A stretch of 6,049 nucleotides of DNA from positions 1 to 6,049 of the forward strand of contig JASFPJ010000219.1 of assembly GCA_050116035.1 (NCBI GenBank), read 5' to 3'. Every line of letters starts with the position of its first letter. The stretch's first letter is position 1. Under the pieces are notes generated by a model, which was not told where the DNA came from, searched no databases, and saw only the letters and a program-made list of their open reading frames with translations. A program made the translations under genes and the position numbers. Source of the stretch: SOIA01 sp050116035 (lineage in GTDB: Bacteria > Acidobacteriota > Aminicenantia > Aminicenantales > Aminicenantaceae). This document shows positions 1 to 4,008 of this stretch, piece by piece.

Positions 1-990
1 CGAAAAAACAAGCTTATGAGCAATTTTTTTCTTGAAATTCAACATCCCTGGAATCGATTGTTTCTCAAGCTTTTTCTGAGCATACTTTCTCCCCACTTTA
101 ATGGCCCAGAAGAAAATTTTCTTTTTCAATGCTGAACTGGCCAGAACATTATCCATGACCCTGGAGTAGAATTTTTCCAGTACCCGTGGCGCTACAGCCA
201 TCATATGAGGCCGTAATTCTTGAAAATTCTGAGCCACGGTATCAAAACCCTCCGCATAGCCGATCGTGCATCCCTTGTAGATATAACAGTAGGTCACCAT
301 TCTTTCAAAACTGTGAGACAAAGGTAAAAGAGCCATGCCCGTGTCCTTATCCGAAAACGGAAGTAAGGATGCAGCGGATGTGACATTGCTGATGAAATTG
401 TTGTGAGTGAGCATGACTCCCTTGGGAGGCCCGGTCGTGCCAGAGGTGTAAATAATGGTGGCCAGGTCACCCGGCTTGACCTCGGAAACCATTTTCTCGA
501 AAAGTTCGGGATTTTCGGCGTCCATCTGTTTGCCCTTTTCCAATGCCTGTTCCAAGGATAAAGCCCATTCCGGCGCACCTGGATCGAAACTGATGTAATG
601 AGTCACTTTTGTTAGCTGGCTTTTAACGGCCTCTATTTTCTCCCAGAGTTCAGGATTCGAACAGAGGACGATCTTGGCATCCGAATCATCGATGATGTAC
701 CTGACCTGCTCTGGAGCAAGAGTCGTGTAGATGGGAACAGTCACACCACCCAGACAAAGATTCGCAATATCTGAAATGACCCACTCCGGCCTGTTCTCTG
801 AGAGAATGATCATCTTGTCCCTAGCCCCAAAACCCAGGTCTTTTAGCCCAAGGGAAAAGTGTTTGACCATATTCGCAAACTCTTTAGTTGAAATGGGGAC
901 GTAACGTCCTTCCTTCTTATGAAGCATAAAATCATCTTTTACGTAAGACTTGGCAGTATTCAAAAAAAGCTGGCTGAGTGTTTCGATCAT
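1..990 (-). CDS. Long-chain fatty acid--CoA ligase (AMP-forming acyl-CoA synthetase), N-terminal 330 residues; 3' end outside the window
   Basis: The enzyme activates a long-chain fatty acid with ATP to an acyl-AMP and transfers the acyl group to coenzyme A, feeding beta-oxidation or lipid synthesis. My translation of the minus strand from the ATG at 988-990 is open to the window edge for 330 codons. It shows the ANL-superfamily ATP-binding loop YTSGTTGPPKG at residues 181-191, followed by VMLTH. Next come LLPLSHSFERM (221-231) and VAPRVLEKFY (266-275), both typical of the long-chain, FadD15/eukaryote-like acyl-CoA synthetases. Family members are usually about 600 residues, so the later adenylation motifs and the C-terminal lid domain with its catalytic lysine lie beyond the left edge. 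No signal peptide is evident, so a cytosolic or membrane-associated enzyme is expected. The start is supported by GGAGG five bases upstream. The family is secure; chain-length preference is not. A fadD-like name would fit, but I leave the symbol blank. Confidence 0.93.
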   Translation of the reverse strand, partial: MIETLSQLFLNTAKSYVKDDFMLHKKEGRYVPISTKEFANMVKHFSLGLKDLGFGARDKMIILSENRPEWVISDIANLCLGGVTVPIYTTLAPEQVRYIIDDSDAKIVLCSNPELWEKIEAVKSQLTKVTHYISFDPGAPEWALSLEQALEKGKQMDAENPELFEKMVSEVKPGDLATIIYTSGTTGPPKGVMLTHNNFISNVTSAASLLPFSDKDTGMALLPLSHSFERMVTYCYIYKGCTIGYAEGFDTVAQNFQELRPHMMAVAPRVLEKFYSRVMDNVLASSALKKKIFFWAIKVGRKYAQKKLEKQSIPGMLNFKKKIAHKLVFS

Positions 991-995
991 TCTTC

Positions 996-1000
996 CCTCC
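996..1000 (-). promoter_or_regulatory. Ribosome binding site of the acyl-CoA synthetase gene
   Basis: On the minus strand GGAGG is followed by GAAGA and then ATG at 990-988, giving a strong Shine-Dalgarno sequence with 5-base spacing. It fixes the ATG at 990 as the start over the later in-frame Met at residue 22. Confidence 0.85.
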
Positions 1001-1017
1001 AAAATATATGTGCGCCA

Positions 1018-1047
1018 ATTTTAAAGAAGAAAAGATTGGACTGTCAA
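1018..1047 (-). promoter_or_regulatory. Sigma70-like promoter of the acyl-CoA synthetase gene
   Basis: On the minus strand TTGACA (1047-1042), a perfect -35 consensus, is followed after 18 bases by TAAAAT (1023-1018), one mismatch from the -10 consensus. Sliding one base gives TTAAAA with 17-base spacing. Transcription would start near 1010-1012 and leave a 5' leader of about 20 bases containing the GGAGG site. This implies the gene is transcribed independently of gyrBA. No operator palindrome is evident around it. Inferred from sequence only. Confidence 0.7.
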
Positions 1048-1191
1048 GTCTTTCAGTGGGCAAAAAAATCTGAACTTCAATCAGAAGGGCTGAAGATATG
1101 AGGGAAGGAATTATTTTCGCTGAGATAGCTTTTTATTCATGCAAAAGCTGACTTTTATTAAACGCAACCAGATTCTGACGATTTTATTTTT

Positions 1192-1225
1192 ATGAGATTG
1201 CCACGCTTTTTATGAATAATCCAGG
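1192..1225 (+). repeat. Remnant copy of the intergenic repeat unit (internally deleted)
   Basis: Bases 1192-1207 (ATGAGATTGCCACGCT) match 1377-1392 (ATGAGATCGCCACGCT) at 15 of 16 positions. They are followed immediately by the 18-base repeat at 1208-1225, which is identical to 1516-1533. In the larger unit the same two blocks occur in the same order and orientation but 123 bases apart. The simplest reading is a second copy of the right half of the unit with the middle deleted. Because the first block belongs to an imperfect palindrome, its orientation is less certain than that of the 18-base block. Confidence 0.5.
1208..1225 (+). repeat. 18-base direct repeat, copy 1
   Basis: TTTTATGAATAATCCAGG is identical to 1516-1533; the two starts are 308 bases apart. 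An exact 18-base match inside a 543-base gap is far beyond chance. It could be the shared end of two element copies or, less likely, a long target-site duplication. Confidence 0.9.
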
Positions 1226-1241
1226 GGACATGGGTTATTCA
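1213..1241. repeat. Hairpin joining direct repeat 1 to the left end of the element
   Basis: TGAATAATCC (1213-1222) pairs with GGGTTATTCA (1232-1241) over 10 base pairs with one T-G wobble, leaving a 9-base loop. The right arm is also the left terminal inverted match of the candidate element, so the hairpin is best explained as two element ends facing each other. Confidence 0.6.
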
Positions 1242-1252
1242 CGAGTCGAGGT

Positions 1253-1287
1253 TGCCTCAGATACGAGGCACAGCGCAAGATGCTGTG
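1253..1287. repeat. Two tandem small hairpins
   Basis: TGCCTC (1253-1258) pairs with GAGGCA (1265-1270) around a 6-base loop. The stem starting two bases before that end, CACAGC (1269-1274), pairs with GCTGTG (1282-1287) around a 7-base loop. Each stem has six perfect pairs; they share bases 1269-1270, so both cannot form completely at once. They lie inside the candidate element and are not followed by T-runs. Confidence 0.55.
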
Positions 1288-1310
1288 GTCGTCCACCGCT
1301 CTTGTGCTGT

Positions 1311-1328
1311 AACGAAGTAGACTTCGTT
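1311..1328. repeat. Perfect 8-base-pair palindrome with 2-base centre
   Basis: AACGAAGT (1311-1318) and ACTTCGTT (1321-1328) are exact reverse complements around AG. The stem can extend outward by wobble and G-C pairs (1310-1329, 1309-1330). It directly precedes the REP-like palindrome and shares its CGTTGCGAG edge, so it is probably part of the same repeat unit and not an operator. Confidence 0.6.
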
Positions 1329-1406
1329 GCGAGGAGAGAAGCGACAGCGGCAATCTCGTGCAATTAGCGATACACCATGAGATCGCCACGCTCCGCTCGC
1401 GATGAC
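1326..1406. repeat. REP-like imperfect palindrome
   Basis: The left arm (1326-1357, containing GCGAGGAGAGAAGCGAC and ending CAATCTC) and the right arm (1379-1406, starting GAGATCGCCACGCTCCGC and ending GCGATGAC) are imperfect reverse complements around a 21-base centre. The pattern GCGAGgaGcGaAGCGAC...CAATCTC / GAGAT.GC...CGC.ATGAC is the kind of intergenic palindrome found in many copies in numerous bacterial genomes. On the plus strand the right arm is followed by AA and eight Ts (1409-1416), so it could act as a terminator for rightward transcription, but no rightward gene is present. Confidence 0.7.
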
Positions 1407-1515
1407 AATTTTTTTTAAAAAAAGGTCGTCAGATTTGCTCGCCCGAAGGGGAAAAGATGCCGACATATGATTATCAGTTATCCTTAAAAGTTTTTATACG
1501 TAAGAAGTCGGCCGA

Positions 1516-1533
1516 TTTTATGAATAATCCAGG
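1516..1533 (+). repeat. 18-base direct repeat, copy 2, abutting the gyrA stop codon
   Basis: This copy is identical to 1208-1225. Read on the minus strand it begins at the first base after the gyrA TAA stop (1536-1534). It also forms the right end of the candidate element through its inverted match to 1231-1241. Confidence 0.9.
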
Positions 1534-3963
1534 TTAGCTTTCTTTCACCTTGGCAATGGAAACAACTCTATCCCCTTTTTCCAGGTTGATTATTCTCACT
1601 CCTTGGGTGGCTCTTCCTAAAGCCCGAACTTGTCCTGTTTTTATCCTTATGACCTTTCCCAATTCCGTGATCAGTAGCATCTCTTCCTCCGAGACTCCGG
1701 CTATCCCAATCGCTTTCCCGATCTTTCTATTAACTTTCAGGTTGATCACACCCTTTCCTCCTCGTCGATGCCTGGGATAAAGGCCGATTTCGGTCTTCTT
1801 CCCGCAGCCTTTCTCACTGGCAGTGAAAATGAATTTATCCTCAGAGTCTGCCACAATCATTCCGATAATCTCGTCTTTGGAAGCTAAGGAGATGGCTTTA
1901 ACTCCGGCCGCTTGACGCCCCATTGGCCTGATTTCACTCTCTTTAAATCGGATCGCTTTTCCCTGCTTTGTCCCGATTAAAATGTCCTTTTTCCCATCGG
2001 TCAGCTTCGCCATGAGCAGCTCACTCTTTTTCCTGAGGTTAATGGCGATAATCCCCCCTTTCCGGATGTGCTGGAAATCACTCAATCTGGACTTTTTGAT
2101 CAGCCCGTTTGAGGATAACATGACCAAGTACCGGTCCCCAGAAAAATCTTTCACTGCAACCACAGCTCTAACCTTTTCATTCGGGGCAAGCTGGACAAGG
2201 TTCTTAATCGATTTTCCCCGGCTGGAAACTCCCACATCCGGAATATACAGCGCCTTCAGCCAGTAGAGGCGTCCCTTGTTGGTCAAAATCAACATATAGC
2301 TGTGTGTTGAACAGATGAACAGGTCCTGCACAACATCTTCGGCCTTCATACTGATGCCCCTTCTCCCTTTTCCGCCTCGGCTCTGGAAGTGATAGTAGCT
2401 CAATGAGGTTCTCTTCACGTAGCCCGAGGAGGTGTACGTAATAGCGACATCTTCCTCCTTAATCAGGTCTTCAGGCTTGAGCTCAGAAACCGTTTCTTCC
2501 TTAATTTCTGTCTTTCTCTCGTCCTGATAGGTTTCTTTGATCTCCCTCAACTCGTCAACGATAATATTCAGAATAAGCTCCTCACTCCTGAGAATTCTCC
2601 TCAGTTTTGTGATCAACTTTTTCAAATCAGTGTATTCTTTCTGTATCTTTTCCCTTTCCAATCCCGTCAGTTTTTGCAGTTGAAGGTCGAGGATGGCCTG
2701 TGCCTGTATCTTGGTGAGATGAAATTTGGTGATAAGGCCGTTTCGGGCCTGATCCACCGTGCGTGAAGAACGAATCAGAGAAATGACCGCATCCAGGTTA
2801 TCCAAAGCGATGGTCAACCCTTCAAGAATATGAGCTCTGAGCTCTGCCTTTTTCAATTCAAACCGCGTGCGGCGCCGCACCACATCCTGTCGATGGGAGA
2901 TGAAATAGCGCATCATATCGAGCAGTCCGAGTATTTTCGGCTGCTTCTCGACAATTGCAAGCATGATGATGCCGTAGGACATCTGGAGGGCTGTGTGTTT
3001 GTACAGGTTATTTAAAATGACTTCAGGAAACTCTCCTTTTCTAATCTCAATCACAATTCGCATGCCTTCTCTGTCAGATTCATCCCGGATATCTGCGATT
3101 CCTTCTATCTTTTTGCTATTCACAAGGCCCGCTATATTTTCCAAAAGCCTGCCCTTGTTCACCTGATAGGGAATTTCCGTTATAACGATGCGGTCTCTCT
3201 CATTTTTGCGGCCCCTCTCGATCATAGCTCTCGCTCTTAAACAGATAATTCCTCTTCCCGTCTTGTAAGCGTCTTTTATCCCTCCCTGGCCGAAAATATA
3301 CCCGCCAGTCGGGAAATCCGGGCCAGGAACGTTCTTCATGATCCTTTCTAAGGACACCTTTGGATGCTGAATCAGATAGATAATGCCGTCTATGATTTCA
3401 CCCAGATTATGAGGAGGAATGTTTGTGGCCATTCCCACGGCTATGCCTGATCCCCCATTCACCAGAAGGTTAGGGAATTTAGCTGGAAGAACTTCAGGCA
3501 TCTTGAGGCTGCCATCATAATTCGGAACAAAATTGACTGTATCCTTGTCCAGGTCAGCCAGAAGATCCTGCGTGATCTTTCTCATCCGGACTTCGGTATA
3601 CCTCATCGCAGCTGGAGGATCTCCATCAATAGAGCCAAAATTTCCCTGTCCATCTACGAGCGGGTAACGGAGGCTAAAATCCTGAGCCATGCGGACAAGA
3701 GTATCATACACTGCCGACTCACCATGAGGATGATATTTACCTATGACATCTCCAACGATGCGGGCGGATTTTTTGTATGGCTTATTATAGATGTTCCCGA
3801 CATCATGCATGGCAAACAATGTCCGGCGGTGCACAGGCTTGAGCCCATCCTTGATATCAGGAATGGCCCGTCCGATGATCACGCTCATGGCATAATCCAG
3901 GTAGGACCGCTTCATCTCTTCTTCGAGACTGATAACTGATAGGTCAGGCAACTTAGTACTCAT
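1534..3963 (-). CDS. gyrA: DNA gyrase subunit A
   Basis: GyrA is the DNA breakage-reunion and wrapping subunit of the A2B2 gyrase complex, which introduces negative supercoils using ATP hydrolysed by GyrB. The 809-residue protein opens with the conserved SLEEEMKRSYLDYAMSVIIGRAIPD. The catalytic tyrosine is Tyr122 in AAMRYTEVR, preceded by Arg121, the same numbering as E. coli. The quinolone-resistance region reads HPHGESAVYD with Ser83 and Asp87, the drug-susceptible residues; position 82 is Glu where E. coli has Asp. The winged-helix and tower regions fill roughly residues 30-340 and the long coiled coil roughly 360-490. A six-bladed beta-pinwheel follows from about 500. Its GyrA box is QSRGGKG (527-533, E. 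coli QRRGGKG), which distinguishes gyrase from ParC. A second box-like HRRGGKG lies at 732-738. The protein ends soon after the last blade, without the acidic tail that extends E. coli GyrA to 875. It lies 45 bases after gyrB, presumably in one operon. Confidence 0.98.
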   Translation of the reverse strand: MSTKLPDLSVISLEEEMKRSYLDYAMSVIIGRAIPDIKDGLKPVHRRTLFAMHDVGNIYNKPYKKSARIVGDVIGKYHPHGESAVYDTLVRMAQDFSLRYPLVDGQGNFGSIDGDPPAAMRYTEVRMRKITQDLLADLDKDTVNFVPNYDGSLKMPEVLPAKFPNLLVNGGSGIAVGMATNIPPHNLGEIIDGIIYLIQHPKVSLERIMKNVPGPDFPTGGYIFGQGGIKDAYKTGRGIICLRARAMIERGRKNERDRIVITEIPYQVNKGRLLENIAGLVNSKKIEGIADIRDESDREGMRIVIEIRKGEFPEVILNNLYKHTALQMSYGIIMLAIVEKQPKILGLLDMMRYFISHRQDVVRRRTRFELKKAELRAHILEGLTIALDNLDAVISLIRSSRTVDQARNGLITKFHLTKIQAQAILDLQLQKLTGLEREKIQKEYTDLKKLITKLRRILRSEELILNIIVDELREIKETYQDERKTEIKEETVSELKPEDLIKEEDVAITYTSSGYVKRTSLSYYHFQSRGGKGRRGISMKAEDVVQDLFICSTHSYMLILTNKGRLYWLKALYIPDVGVSSRGKSIKNLVQLAPNEKVRAVVAVKDFSGDRYLVMLSSNGLIKKSRLSDFQHIRKGGIIAINLRKKSELLMAKLTDGKKDILIGTKQGKAIRFKESEIRPMGRQAAGVKAISLASKDEIIGMIVADSEDKFIFTASEKGCGKKTEIGLYPRHRRGGKGVINLKVNRKIGKAIGIAGVSEEEMLLITELGKVIRIKTGQVRALGRATQGVRIINLEKGDRVVSIAKVKES

Positions 3964-3968
3964 CCATG

Positions 3969-3974
3969 CTCCTT
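3969..3974 (-). promoter_or_regulatory. Ribosome binding site of gyrA
   Basis: AAGGAG on the minus strand lies 5 bases before the ATG at 3963-3961. Another ATG four bases upstream (3967-3965) is out of frame and too close to the site, so the start giving MSTKLPDLSV is preferred. Confidence 0.85.
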
Positions 3975-3992
3975 AAAATTGAAGATGTATTG

Positions 3993-3998
3993 CCTCCT
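3993..3998 (-). promoter_or_regulatory. Perfect Shine-Dalgarno hexamer without a matching start codon
   Basis: AGGAGG lies on the minus strand in the 45-base gyrB-gyrA spacer, 29 bases before the gyrA ATG and upstream of the functional-looking AAGGAG. No ATG or GTG follows at usable spacing. It may be a ribosome standby site for coupling gyrA translation to gyrB termination, or chance. Confidence 0.35.
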
Positions 3999-4008
3999 GA
4001 GTGTATCT

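Larger units (their letters stand above)
1231..1531. mobile_element. Candidate non-autonomous MITE/REP-like element, about 301 bases, no transposase
   Basis: The left end TGGGTTATTCA (1231-1241) matches the reverse complement of the right end (1521-1531, TGGATTATTCA) at 10 of 11 positions, giving short terminal inverted repeats. The interior holds small hairpins (1253-1270, 1269-1287, 1311-1328), a larger REP-like palindrome (1326-1406) and a T8A7 tract. There is no plausible transposase gene. I could not identify a clear target-site duplication just outside these ends. A REP-type cluster or unrelated neighbouring palindromes are alternatives. Copies elsewhere in the genome would decide. Confidence 0.4.
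991..1533. other. Intergenic region between gyrA and the acyl-CoA synthetase gene
   Basis: This 543-base gap holds the ligase promoter and ribosome binding site (991-1047), then about 140 bases with little recognisable (1048-1191), then a repeat-rich block (1192-1533). In the plain part there is one modest inverted repeat, AGCTTTT (1127-1133) against AAAAGCT (1143-1149) with a 9-base loop. It lacks an adjoining T-run in the gyrA-to-ligase direction. An 8+7 base T/A tract at 1409-1423 separates the palindromic core from a 90-base unassigned stretch that reaches the second direct repeat. I see no credible protein or RNA gene here. Confidence 0.8.

Noticed and set aside
1174..1433. Inverted match TCTGACGA (1174-1181) / TCGTCAGA (1426-1433) as additional element ends
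   Set aside because: It is eight bases only. The neighbouring T-rich sequence makes the resemblance look longer than it is, and it conflicts with the better supported ends at 1231 and 1531.
1257..1466. 69-codon minus-strand reading frame in the intergenic repeat
   Set aside because: It reads straight through the REP-like palindrome (IASGAWRSHGV-type translation of the repeat), has no convincing ribosome binding site and matches no family I recognise. Such frames are common spurious genes in palindromic repeats.
1459..1512. Inverted pair GCCGAC (1459-1464) / GTCGGC (1507-1512) as a regulatory stem or terminator
   Set aside because: Only six base pairs with a 42-base loop and no T-run. The second half overlaps the self-complementary TCGGCCGA, so the match is weak evidence.
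1208..1533. CRISPR array or tandem-repeat array
   Set aside because: There are only two copies of the 18-base repeat, separated by 290 bases of palindromic sequence, without regular spacers or cas genes.
1534..3963. ParC (topoisomerase IV subunit A) instead of GyrA
   Set aside because: A full six-bladed C-terminal domain with a GyrA box and direct adjacency to gyrB favour GyrA.
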